A stretch of DNA of 64,000 nt from VFJZ01 sp046598415. Its GTDB lineage: Bacteria; Actinomycetota; Thermoleophilia; Gaiellales; F1-60-MAGs149. Under the pieces are notes generated by a model that saw only the letters and a list, made by a program, of their open reading frames with translations, did no database searches and had not been told where the DNA came from. Made by a program: the position numbers and the translations under genes. The stretch is from assembly GCA_046598415.1 (NCBI GenBank), contig JBKJIG010000044.1:1-64000 (forward strand). Direction: 5' to 3'. Below are positions 42,775 to 50,435 of this stretch, in pieces; the first letter of the stretch is position 1, and every line of letters begins with the position of its first letter.

Positions 42775-44054
42775 GGGCGGCGCGCGCGCTTGCGCATGAC
42801 CTCGACCTCGGCCCAGGTCCGCGTGTTGACGATGTCGGCCGGGTTCGCCCAGGCGCGCCGCGCGACCGTGACGCCGTACCGGATGTTCGCGAGCGTGCCG
42901 ACCTCGTGTGCGTCGGTCGAGATCACGAGCGGCACACCGGCCTGGCGGGCGGCCCGCGCGTTGCGCGCCGACAGATCGAGCCGCTCCGGGTTCGAGTTGA
43001 TCTCGAGGAACGTGCCGTGCTCGGCGCAGGCGGCGATCAGCGCGGCGATGTCGGTCGCCGCCGGCGACCGGTGGCTCAGGTGCCGGCCGGTCGGATGGCC
43101 GACCACGTCGACCAGTGGGTGGGACGCCGCCGCCACCATCTTGGCCGTCGCCCGGATGGCGTTCTGGCGCAGCTCGGTGTGGGGGGAGGCGACCACCCAG
43201 TCCAGCTCGGCCAGCACGTCGTCGGGGTAGTCGAGCGAGCCGTCGCGGAGGATGTCGACCTCGGTGCCGGCCAGCAGCGTGAAGCCCTCGGGCGCGAGCC
43301 TCGCGGCGACCTCGCGGATGGCCGCGACGTGCTCGCGCAGCTGCCCGACGTCGAGGCCGATGCCGGGCTCGAGCGAGTTCACGTTCGGCGTGTGCTCGGT
43401 GATCGCGAGATAGCTGTAGCCGCGCGCCAGCGCCGCGCGCGCCATCTCCTCGATGCTGTGCACGCCGTCGGAGGCCGTCGTGTGGGAGTGCAGGTCGCCC
43501 CGGATGTCGCCGACCGTGACCAGGTCCGTCAGCTCGCCGGCGCGGGCGGCATCGAGCTCGCCGGTGCCTTCGCGCAGCTCCGGCGGCAGGTACGGGTGGC
43601 CGAGGCGCTCGTACAGCTCGGCCTCGCTCGTCGGCGCCGCGCCGCGCGATGCGCCCGCCGCCAGCGCGCGGTTGTGCGCGGGCGAGCCTGTGAGCCGCTG
43701 CAGCGCCGCCACGTACCTGGACGGCACGACTGCGTGCAGCGTCACGCGCATGCCGTCGACGGTGAGCACCGTCGCGCGCGACGTGGTGGCGCCGAGGACG
43801 GTGCCGACGGCAGCGGACGCCGCGAAGGCGGCGACGATCGCGGCCGGCACCTCGGCGGCGACCAGCAGCTCGATCGCGTCGAAGCGCTCGTGCCGGCGCC
43901 GCAGCGTGCCGACCGCGGAGCCGTCGGTGCAGCCGGGTTGCGATGTCAGCCAGGCGAGGAGGCGGTCGGCGAGCTCGGTCGCCTCGTCGAGTAGAACCCG
44001 GCGGCCGCGCGAGTCTTGACGCGAGTTTTGCACCCGGCCATTATGTACTGACAT
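42771..44054 (-). CDS. PHP-domain phosphoesterase with degenerate PolX-type palm
   Basis: 427 residues. The C-terminal PHP domain is intact: GDLHSHTTASDGVHSIEEMA, AITEHTPNVNS, LAGTEVDIL, VVASPHTELRQ, VVGHPTGRH and VISTDAHEVG hold the metal ligands. The N-terminal part resembles the palm of DNA polymerase X (GTLRRRHERFDAIELLVAA, RVTLHAVVPSRYVAALQR, GSPAHNRAL). However, the three catalytic Asp positions read Ala, Glu and Thr, and the 8-kDa helix-hairpin-helix domain is missing. A phosphatase or phosphodiesterase role is likely. It overlaps yhfS by 4 bases and is divergent from yhfY. Confidence 0.82.
   Translation of the reverse strand: MSVHNGRVQNSRQDSRGRRVLLDEATELADRLLAWLTSQPGCTDGSAVGTLRRRHERFDAIELLVAAEVPAAIVAAFAASAAVGTVLGATTSRATVLTVDGMRVTLHAVVPSRYVAALQRLTGSPAHNRALAAGASRGAAPTSEAELYERLGHPYLPPELREGTGELDAARAGELTDLVTVGDIRGDLHSHTTASDGVHSIEEMARAALARGYSYLAITEHTPNVNSLEPGIGLDVGQLREHVAAIREVAARLAPEGFTLLAGTEVDILRDGSLDYPDDVLAELDWVVASPHTELRQNAIRATAKMVAAASHPLVDVVGHPTGRHLSHRSPAATDIAALIAACAEHGTFLEINSNPERLDLSARNARAARQAGVPLVISTDAHEVGTLANIRYGVTVARRAWANPADIVNTRTWAEVEVMRKRARRP
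44016..44054 (+). promoter_or_regulatory. Candidate promoter for the yhfYXUT operon, overlapping a weak palindrome
   Basis: TTGACG at 44016-44021 and CATTAT at 44039-44044 with a 17-base spacer resemble a housekeeping promoter reading toward yhfY; the predicted transcript would start near 44051, giving an almost leaderless message with ATG 44061. ATGT-ACTG-ACAT at 44043-44054 is a short inverted repeat over the -10 and over the PHP start codon, a possible GntR site. Position is convincing, sequence match moderate. Confidence 0.45.
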
Positions 44055-44060
44055 TACGAC

Positions 44061-44446
44061 ATGGTGGTAGCCAGATCCCCCGCGACGCGTTTACAGCACG
44101 CCTCGATCTCCTCGAGGACTCCGGCCAGGTCTCGGCGGTCGCGCGACAGCAGACGCTCGACTTCGTCGCCGCCGTCGAGGCGGGCTTCACCGTCGAACTC
44201 GACGAGGAGAACGGGGCGATGCTCGTCACGCACCTCGCGATGGCGCTGACGCGTACCGAGCGCCGGGCGCCGCTGCTCGAGGAGCCGCCGGCCGTGATCG
44301 TGTCGGAGGCGCACGCCAATCCAGCCGAGCTGCTGTTCGTGCGCGAGCGGCTCGACGCGTACGGCGCGGTGCTCGGCGAGGCCCTGCCAGAGTCGGAACT
44401 CGTGTTCATGACGGCCCACCTCTGCTCGGTCACGCTGCCCGGATGA
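44061..44446 (+). CDS. yhfY: YhfY-like PRD-domain protein, apparently frameshifted near its start
   Basis: A single PTS regulation domain of about 120 residues: LDLLEDSGQVSAVARQQT at the start, then DEENGAMLVTHLAMALTR and SELVFMTAHLCSV. The two histidines match the conserved phospho-acceptor positions of PRDs (His58 and His120 in the repaired protein). The PRD frame has no ATG, GTG or TTG after 43943, while ATG 44061 lies in another frame; one added C in the run at 44077-44081 would join them into 128 residues. It resembles E. coli YhfY. First gene of the yhfYXUT-GntR operon. Confidence 0.78.
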
Positions 44447-44459
44447 ACGGGCGCCGCTG

Positions 44460-45626
44460 ATGTTCCTCGCGGCGACGCGGCGGCGCAATCCCGCCCTCAT
44501 CTCGGCCGCGGCGCGGCTGCATGCGGAAGGTCGCGTCCCCGCCGGCAGCTACGTCGTCGACATCGACGCCGTCGGCGCGAACGCCCGGCTGGTGTCCGGC
44601 GCGGCGCGGCAGCTCGGCCTGGTCTGCTGGCAGATGACGAAGCAGTTCGGCCGCAACCCGCTGGTCGGGCAGGCCGTCGCGGCGAACGGGGTGGACGGCG
44701 TCGTGGCGGTCGAGATAGCCGAGGCGCGCGTCCTGCACGCGCACGGGCTGCGTATCGGGCACGTCGGCCACCTCGTGCAGGTGCCGCGGCACCAGCTGGC
44801 CGAGGCGCTCTCGTTCGCACCCGACCACCTGACGGTCTTCGGCGTCGACCAGGCCGTCGCGGTGGGTGCGGCCGCCCGCGCCGCGGGCGTCGTCCAGCAG
44901 GTGCTGCTCCGCGTCGTGAAGCCGGGCGACCGGTTCTTCGAGGCGCAGCGCGGCGGCGTCCGCCTGGACGACGCGCTGACCGCCGCCCGTGCCATCGATG
45001 CCATCGACGGCGTCGAGCTCGCCGGCGTCACGAGCTTTCCCTGCGTGGCGTGGGACGAGGAGCGCGGCGACGTCGTCGCCACGCCGAACCTGCAGACGCT
45101 CGTGTCGGCGCGCGACACGCTGCGGGACGCGGGCTTCGCGGTGCCGGTGATGAACGCCCCGGGGGTGACCTGCGTCGCGACGCTCGACATCGTCGCGGCG
45201 GCCGGTGCGACCCACGTCGAGCCCGGCAGCGCGCTCATCGGCGAGACGCCGTGGCACGCGGCCAACGACGCGAACGAGCGCCCGGCGATGGTGTACGTCA
45301 CCGAGGTGACCCACGAGCTCGACGGTCGCGTCTACACGCTCGGCGGCGGCTTCTACGCGCGCTCACGCATGCGATCGGCGCTGGTGTTCGGCGACCGCGA
45401 GCCGGTGGAGGCGTCCGTGATCGAGCTGCCCGCGGCCGAGATCGACTACTACGGCGCGCTGCAGATGCCGGCGGGCGAGCGCGCCGCGGTCGGCGCCACG
45501 GTCGTGTACGCCTTCCGCGCCCAGGCGTTCGTCAGCCGTGCAGCGGTCGCCGTCGTCGCGGGCGTCGAGAGCAGCGACCCGCAGGTGCTCGGCGTCTTCT
45601 CCCGTGACGGCTCGACGCTCCCGTGA
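44460..45626 (+). CDS. yhfX: YhfX-like PLP enzyme (alanine racemase-like fold)
   Basis: 388 residues. Fold type III (alanine racemase-like) barrel: SYVVDIDAVGANARLV, then the probable PLP-lysine in WQMTKQFGRNPLVGQ, AVEIAEARVLHAHGLRIGHV, and NAPGVTCVATLDIVAAAGAT in the later strands. This matches E. coli YhfX, an uncharacterised PLP-binding protein. Possibly a racemase, decarboxylase or epimerase of an amino-acid-like substrate. ATG at 44460, 13 bases after yhfY. Part of the operon with yhfU and yhfT. Confidence 0.82.
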   Translation: MFLAATRRRNPALISAAARLHAEGRVPAGSYVVDIDAVGANARLVSGAARQLGLVCWQMTKQFGRNPLVGQAVAANGVDGVVAVEIAEARVLHAHGLRIGHVGHLVQVPRHQLAEALSFAPDHLTVFGVDQAVAVGAAARAAGVVQQVLLRVVKPGDRFFEAQRGGVRLDDALTAARAIDAIDGVELAGVTSFPCVAWDEERGDVVATPNLQTLVSARDTLRDAGFAVPVMNAPGVTCVATLDIVAAAGATHVEPGSALIGETPWHAANDANERPAMVYVTEVTHELDGRVYTLGGGFYARSRMRSALVFGDREPVEASVIELPAAEIDYYGALQMPAGERAAVGATVVYAFRAQAFVSRAAVAVVAGVESSDPQVLGVFSRDGSTLP

Positions 45627-45696
45627 CGACCGGATACGGTGGCGGCAGCCGGGACGGCGGATGCAGGGTCGGGCGAGCGACTCGGGGAGGAGCGAG

Positions 45697-46062
45697 ATGA
45701 TCAACGTGGTCGTGACCGGCATGGGCAAGGAGCGCATCGTGCAGCTGGTGCAGGAGGCCGGCGTCGGCCTCGTCGAGGCGAAGGCGAAGACCGACTTCGA
45801 GGCGGCGTCAGCCGTCAAGAGCGGCAAGGCCGACTACTACATCGGCGCCTGTCAGAGCGGTGCCGGCGGCGCGCTCGGCGTCGCGAACGCCATCCTCGGA
45901 TCGTCCGAGGTCGTGCGCCTCTCGGGCGTCGGGAAAACGGCTGATCCGGCCGATGTGCGCGCCGCGGTGGCGGCGGGCAAGCGCGCGTTCGGCATCAGCT
46001 ACAGCCAGATCGACGCCGTCGTGCCGGTGCTGGTCGGCGCGATCCTGGCCCAGGCCGAGTGA
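45697..46062 (+). CDS. yhfU: YhfU/DUF2620 family protein
   Basis: 121 residues. NVVVTGMGKERIVQLVQEA opens a Rossmann-like alpha/beta fold, followed by VKSGKADYYIGACQSGAGG and AAGKRAFGISYSQIDAVVPV. This is the DUF2620 pattern of E. coli YhfU, function unknown. The size and the single Cys in IGACQSG faintly recall EIIB-like PTS domains, but that is only a guess. ATG at 45697 follows a strong GGGGAGGAG ribosome binding site. Next to yhfT, with which it always seems paired. Confidence 0.85.
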   Translation: MINVVVTGMGKERIVQLVQEAGVGLVEAKAKTDFEAASAVKSGKADYYIGACQSGAGGALGVANAILGSSEVVRLSGVGKTADPADVRAAVAAGKRAFGISYSQIDAVVPVLVGAILAQAE

Positions 46063-46071
46063 TCTGAGCCG

Positions 46072-47340
46072 GTGCCGGACGAGGTCGTCAAGCTGCTGGT
46101 GGTCGGTGCGCTCGGCTCGGTGTCGGCGCTGGCCGCGCACCGCAACGTCGCGATCTACCACGACGGCCTGCGCACGTCGGTCGCCGACATCACCTCGGGC
46201 CTGAAGTCGCGGCGCGAGATGGCGTCCTACGCGTACACCATCTCGATTGGCTTCGTGGTGGCGTTCGCGCTGCCGTTCGCCCTCGCCAGCGGCATCCTGA
46301 TCATCCACATGATCATGCTCGGCACCGACACGATCGGCGTGTGGAGCCGACGCTCCGCCGAGTCGCTCGCGGGCGGCTTCGTCTGGGGCGTGTTCGCGGT
46401 CGGCGCGGTCGACCTGTTCGTGAAGGGCGTCCAGCACCTGCCGCTCGAGACCACCGGTCGCGATCTGCTGTGGACGCCGCTCGTGTACTCGCTGCCGCTG
46501 CTCGGTGCCGCGGCGGCGGCCCAGGCGCACGGGTTTCGCGCCGGCGTCATCGCCACGCTCGCGACGGCCGCCATCTGGAGCGGCGCGTATGGGGTCTGGA
46601 ATGCGGCCGATCCGGGGTCGGCCACGACGTTCGGCGCCGGTCTGATCGCGTTCTGCGTGATCATCGTCGCGCTCGTCCTCGCGGCGCTGCGCGAGCGAGC
46701 CGAGGACGAGACCGACCTGGGCTTCTTCGACGACAACATCCGGCGGATCCGCGGCAACTGGGCCTACCTGTTGCCGATCGCGGCGCTGATCGCCGTCACC
46801 GCCTCGTCCGGCTGGGTCGGCGGCGAGCCCGTGCAGGTGGCGCTGATGAGCTCCGACCACCTCGAGGGGGCGGCCGTCGTCGCGGTGTTCTCGTCCATCG
46901 GCTTCGTGCCGCTGCAGGGCATGACCGGCCTGGTCAGCGGCGTGTGGAACCAGCACGGCTACCCCGACTGGTTCCTCGGCGCGGGCTACCTGACGTCCAA
47001 CCGCGCGATCGCCGCCGCCGCCGGCGCGGCGCTGATGGGCGTCGAGCTGCTGACGTTGCGCCGCGTCGCGTGGCTGCTGACGGCGCGCCCCGGCATCACC
47101 ACGCTCGGCAGCGCGGTGCGCGAGTCGCTCGAGCTGGTGCCGACGCTGGCGATGCTGGCCGGTGGCGTGCTCGCCGCGACCGCGGTCGGCGGGCCGGCCG
47201 GTGCCTGCGCGGTGATCGCCGTCTACCTGCTGAACGACAAGCGCGGGCGCCCGATCATGCCCCTCGCGGCACCGGTGATCGGCTACCTGCTGGTGCTCGT
47301 GATGACGGGGCTCGCCCACGAGGCCGGAGTGTTCACATGA
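46072..47340 (+). CDS. yhfT: YhfT-like integral membrane protein
   Basis: 422 residues with about 10 to 12 membrane helices. Characteristic segments are GALGSVSALAAHRNVAIYHD near the N-terminus, MLGTDTIGVWSRRSAESLAG, a basic-acidic loop RERAEDETDLGFFDDNIRR, and PLQGMTGLVSGVWNQHGYPD. This matches YhfT of E. coli, a predicted transporter of unknown substrate. It probably moves the compound on which YhfS and YhfX act. GTG at 46072. Its stop overlaps the GntR start by 4 bases. Confidence 0.84.
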   Translation: MPDEVVKLLVVGALGSVSALAAHRNVAIYHDGLRTSVADITSGLKSRREMASYAYTISIGFVVAFALPFALASGILIIHMIMLGTDTIGVWSRRSAESLAGGFVWGVFAVGAVDLFVKGVQHLPLETTGRDLLWTPLVYSLPLLGAAAAAQAHGFRAGVIATLATAAIWSGAYGVWNAADPGSATTFGAGLIAFCVIIVALVLAALRERAEDETDLGFFDDNIRRIRGNWAYLLPIAALIAVTASSGWVGGEPVQVALMSSDHLEGAAVVAVFSSIGFVPLQGMTGLVSGVWNQHGYPDWFLGAGYLTSNRAIAAAAGAALMGVELLTLRRVAWLLTARPGITTLGSAVRESLELVPTLAMLAGGVLAATAVGGPAGACAVIAVYLLNDKRGRPIMPLAAPVIGYLLVLVMTGLAHEAGVFT

Positions 47341-48104
47341 GCGACCCGATCGAGCAGGCGATCGACCCGTCGTCGCGGCTGCCGCTGTACGCGCAGCTGG
47401 AGCAGATCCTCGAGCAGCAGCTGACGTCGGGCGAGCTGAAGGCCGGCGACATGCTCCCGACCGAGGCGCAGCTGTGCGCGCAGTTCGGCATCTCGCGCCC
47501 CGTCGTGCGCCAGGCGATCAGCGGCTTCGTCGCGCGCGGCCAGCTGTACCGGCTGCGCGGCAAGGGCACCTTCGTTTCGGGAGCACCGCTGGCGGAGCGG
47601 CTGCTGCGGCCCACGCTCGGCTTCTTCGACGACCTCGCGGCTGCCGGGCTGGAGGTCTCCAACGACCTCGTCGGCATCGAGATCGTGGCGGCCCAGGCCG
47701 CGCTGGCCGAGTCGCTGGCGCTCGCGCCCGGCGGCAGTTGCGTCCGCATCGAGCGACTGCGCCGCATCGACGGCGAGGTGGTCGCGTTCATGCGCTCGTT
47801 CATCCCGGAGTCGCTGCACCCGAACCTGCTGCAGCGCCTCGAGCACTGCGACTTCACGCACGTCTCCCTGCCGCGCCTGCTGCAGCAGACGATCGGGATC
47901 CGCCCGTCCTCCGGCCACCGGTGGGTGCAGGCCGTCGTGGCCGACGCCGAGATCGGCGGGCATCTGGGCATCGCCGTCGGCGAGGCGCTGCTCTACGTCG
48001 AGTCGATCGAGGACGACGAGCGCGGCCGGCGCATCGAGTACTCGCAGGCGTGGCACCGCGGCGATCGCACCCGGCTCGAGCTCGAGTCGTCGCGGACGGG
48101 CTAG
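47337..48104 (+). CDS. GntR-family regulator of the yhf-like operon
   Basis: 255 residues. The winged helix has RLPLYAQLEQILEQQL, DMLPTEAQLCAQFGISRPVV and LRGKGTFVS. The C-terminal UTRA/HutC effector domain includes APGGSCVRIERLRRIDGEVV and ALLYVESIEDDE. It is the last gene of the yhfYXUT operon (4-base overlap with yhfT) and probably regulates the divergent promoter at 44000-44060 in response to a pathway metabolite. E. coli uses a different regulator (YhfZ). Convergent with the HPr-EI gene, 4-base overlap. Confidence 0.85.
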   Translation: MSDPIEQAIDPSSRLPLYAQLEQILEQQLTSGELKAGDMLPTEAQLCAQFGISRPVVRQAISGFVARGQLYRLRGKGTFVSGAPLAERLLRPTLGFFDDLAAAGLEVSNDLVGIEIVAAQAALAESLALAPGGSCVRIERLRRIDGEVVAFMRSFIPESLHPNLLQRLEHCDFTHVSLPRLLQQTIGIRPSSGHRWVQAVVADAEIGGHLGIAVGEALLYVESIEDDERGRRIEYSQAWHRGDRTRLELESSRTG

Positions 48105-50041
48105 GCGAGCGCGGCGCCGACCGCGTCGCGGGCGGCCGCCGCCGAGCCGGCGGCCAGTGCCAGGCTGCTCAGGCGCCGGCACTCGTCCAGCGTCACGCGG
48201 CCGACCTGGGATCGCACGGCGGCGATCGATCCGGCCGCCATCGACAGCGACGAGATGCCGAGACCGACCAGGACGACGGCGAGCGCCGGGTCGCCCGCAG
48301 CCTCGCCGCACACACCCACCGGCCGGCCGTTCTCCTCGCCTGCGCGCGCGGCCATCTCGACCAGCCGCAGCAGCGCCGGCTGCCACGGGCTCTGCAGACC
48401 GGCCAGTGCCGCGATGCCGCGGTCGGCTGCGAAGGTGTACTGCGCCAGGTCGTTCGTTCCGATACTGGCGAAGTCGACCCGTGCGAGCACGTCGCCGGCG
48501 GTCAGGGCGGCCGCGGGGATCTCGATCATGACGCCGGCCTTCGCGATCCCCGCGTCGTGAGCGGTCTCGGCGAACCAGCGCGCCTCGTCGGCGGTCGCGA
48601 CCATCGGTGCCAGCGCCCAGATCTCGGCGTCGCCCGCGGCGCTGACGGCGGCGATGGCGGCAAGCTGGTCGGCGAGCACGTCGCCGGCGGCGCGGAGGGC
48701 GCGCAGGCCGCGCACGCCGAGCGCCGGGTTGTCCTCGGCCGCACTGCGCACGTACGGCAGCGGCTTGTCGGCGCCGGCGTCGAGCAGGCGGATGACCACG
48801 CGCGTGCCGGCGAACGCCTGCGCGACCCGGCCGTAGGCGGCGATCTGCTCGTCCACCGTCGGTGCCTGGCCGCGTCCCTCGAAGCAGAACTCGGTGCGCA
48901 GCAGCCCGACGCCCTCGGCGCCCGCGACCCGCGCGGCAGCGGCACGATCGGGGCTGCCGACGTTCGCCAGGATCGCCACGCGATGGCCGTCGGCCGTGCC
49001 GCCCGGCTCGCCCGACGGCTTCGCCGTGCGCGCCCGCCGCGCGAGGATGGCCGCGAGGCGCTCCGCGTCGGGCGAGACCACGACGGTGCCCTCGGTGGCG
49101 AAGACCGCGACGTGGTGGCCGGTCTCGAGCGCGCCCGCACCGGGGCAGGCCACCACGGCGGGGATGCCGAGCTCGCGCGCCAGGATCGCCATGTGGCCGG
49201 TCGGGCCGCCACCGACGGTCACGATTGCGAGCACCACGGCGGGGTCGAGCAGCGCGGCGTCGGCGGGCGCGAGGTCGTCGGCGACGAGGATGTACGGGTC
49301 GGTCCGGTCGGGCAGGCCGGGCAGCGGCAGGCCGAGGCAGATCGCGATCGCCCGGTCACGCACGTCCTCGATGTCGGCAACCCGCTGGGCGAGGTCTCTG
49401 CGGACATCCGCGAGCTGGTCGCGGAACGGCCGGATCGCCTCGGTCAGGGCCTCGGTCGCCGATCGGCCCGTGCGCGTGAGCCGCGCGACATCGTCGTGCA
49501 GCGCGGGATCACCGGCCATCGTCGCGCCGGCCTCGAGCACGGCCCGCCCGGCCGCCGTTGCGGTTGCTCGGCGTGCCCGGAAGTCGGTGGCGACGGCGTC
49601 CAGCGCAGCGAGCGCTCGGCGCTCGGCGACAACGGCATCGTCGGCCGGCCGGGCCGGGCGCGGTCCGGGGCGGGCGGCCATCCGCACCACGACGCCGGCG
49701 GCCGTGCCTCGCGACGCCGAGATGCCGACGAGGACACCATCGAGGGCGGCGGTGCTGGCGAACTCCTGTCCGGCGGCGTCGAGGAGCTCGAGCAGCTGGT
49801 CGAGCAGCAGCGCATCGGTTGCGGCGTCGCCGTCGGCGGGGTCAAGCAGCAGCTCGACGACCCCGCTGCCGTGAATGCCGAGCCCGAGCACGCGCAGCAC
49901 GCTGCGGCCATCGACGCTCTGGCCGTCGGACTTGCCGACGCGCACCGGCCGTCCCGAGGCGACGATCGCCGCCACGAGGTCGGCAGCGGGCCGGGCATGA
50001 AGTCCTGATCCGATCGGGAGCGTGCCGCGGCGCGTGATCAC
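48101..50041 (-). CDS. ptsI: HPr-Enzyme I fusion phosphotransferase (PTS)
   Basis: 646 residues. Residues 1 to 92 form an HPr domain with GSGLHARPAADLVAA: His15 sits exactly where canonical HPr is phosphorylated, and Ser47 corresponds to the regulatory Ser46. Enzyme I follows from about residue 103 (VGISASRGTAAG), with the phospho-histidine His283 in VGGGPTGHMAILARELGIP, the PEP-binding VGLLRTEFCFEGRG, and Cys578 in GVCGEAAGDP. It takes phosphate from PEP and passes it to its own HPr domain. No EIIA, EIIB or EIIC is in the window; the adjacent PRD protein YhfY is the nearest possible target. GTG at 50041. Confidence 0.88.
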   Translation of the reverse strand: MITRRGTLPIGSGLHARPAADLVAAIVASGRPVRVGKSDGQSVDGRSVLRVLGLGIHGSGVVELLLDPADGDAATDALLLDQLLELLDAAGQEFASTAALDGVLVGISASRGTAAGVVVRMAARPGPRPARPADDAVVAERRALAALDAVATDFRARRATATAAGRAVLEAGATMAGDPALHDDVARLTRTGRSATEALTEAIRPFRDQLADVRRDLAQRVADIEDVRDRAIAICLGLPLPGLPDRTDPYILVADDLAPADAALLDPAVVLAIVTVGGGPTGHMAILARELGIPAVVACPGAGALETGHHVAVFATEGTVVVSPDAERLAAILARRARTAKPSGEPGGTADGHRVAILANVGSPDRAAAARVAGAEGVGLLRTEFCFEGRGQAPTVDEQIAAYGRVAQAFAGTRVVIRLLDAGADKPLPYVRSAAEDNPALGVRGLRALRAAGDVLADQLAAIAAVSAAGDAEIWALAPMVATADEARWFAETAHDAGIAKAGVMIEIPAAALTAGDVLARVDFASIGTNDLAQYTFAADRGIAALAGLQSPWQPALLRLVEMAARAGEENGRPVGVCGEAAGDPALAVVLVGLGISSLSMAAGSIAAVRSQVGRVTLDECRRLSSLALAAGSAAAARDAVGAALA

Positions 50042-50236
50042 AGCCGAAGTATGAGCACGGGGTTGCGATCGCAAACGCCCGGCGTGGTCCGCACCCTCCG
50101 TCGTCGTGCCGCCGCGTACCCACCGTTCCGCGTGGTGATGGCGAATGCGCCGTCCCCCTCGATGCGCCATGTCACGTCCGCCGTCACGCCGGCGGCGTCC
50201 GATGCCTCCGGGCGCATCGTCGAAGCGGCCTCGAGC

Positions 50237-50249
50237 GGGGTCAGACCCC
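50237..50249. repeat. Palindromic intergenic repeat, copy D (single word)
   Basis: One GGGGTCAGACCCC word with no partner nearby, followed by GAGAACGCCGTTGAAGG rather than the usual 15-base spacer and second word. It looks like a decayed copy of the element seen at 19681, 34412 and 38914. Confidence 0.8.
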
Positions 50250-50265
50250 GAGAACGCCGTTGAAG

Positions 50266-50301
50266 GGTGGCGGTCCGCCGCGGATCCGGCAGACCGCCAC
50301 C
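50266..50301. terminator. Hairpin downstream of the STAS gene
   Basis: GGTGGCGGTC at 50266-50275 pairs exactly with GACCGCCACC at 50292-50301 across a 16-base loop. It lies past the 3' end of the STAS gene and may stop its transcript before the HPr-EI gene. No T-tract. Confidence 0.45.
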
Positions 50302-50435
50302 GTGAGAACGCGCCGCTCCCGGCACGTAGCGCAAGGCCTGTCTACCCTGGCTGCGTTGACGATAAACGTCCTGCAAATGCGGCTCTCTTGAGCCATGCCC
50401 GACGGTGTGCCCGGCGGCTCCTCGCGGACCCGTCG

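Larger units (their letters stand above)
50042..50435. other. 394-base intergenic region
   Basis: No convincing gene. It contains the single palindromic repeat word at 50237-50249, a 10-base inverted repeat at 50266-50275 and 50292-50301, and the promoter and leader of the HPr-EI gene toward its left end. Apparent reading frames here are weak and lack family-like features. Confidence 0.5.

Noticed and set aside
44043..44054. ATGT-ACTG-ACAT inverted repeat as the GntR operator of the yhf locus
   Set aside because: Well placed but only 4-base arms; kept as a note under the promoter, not as a separate feature.
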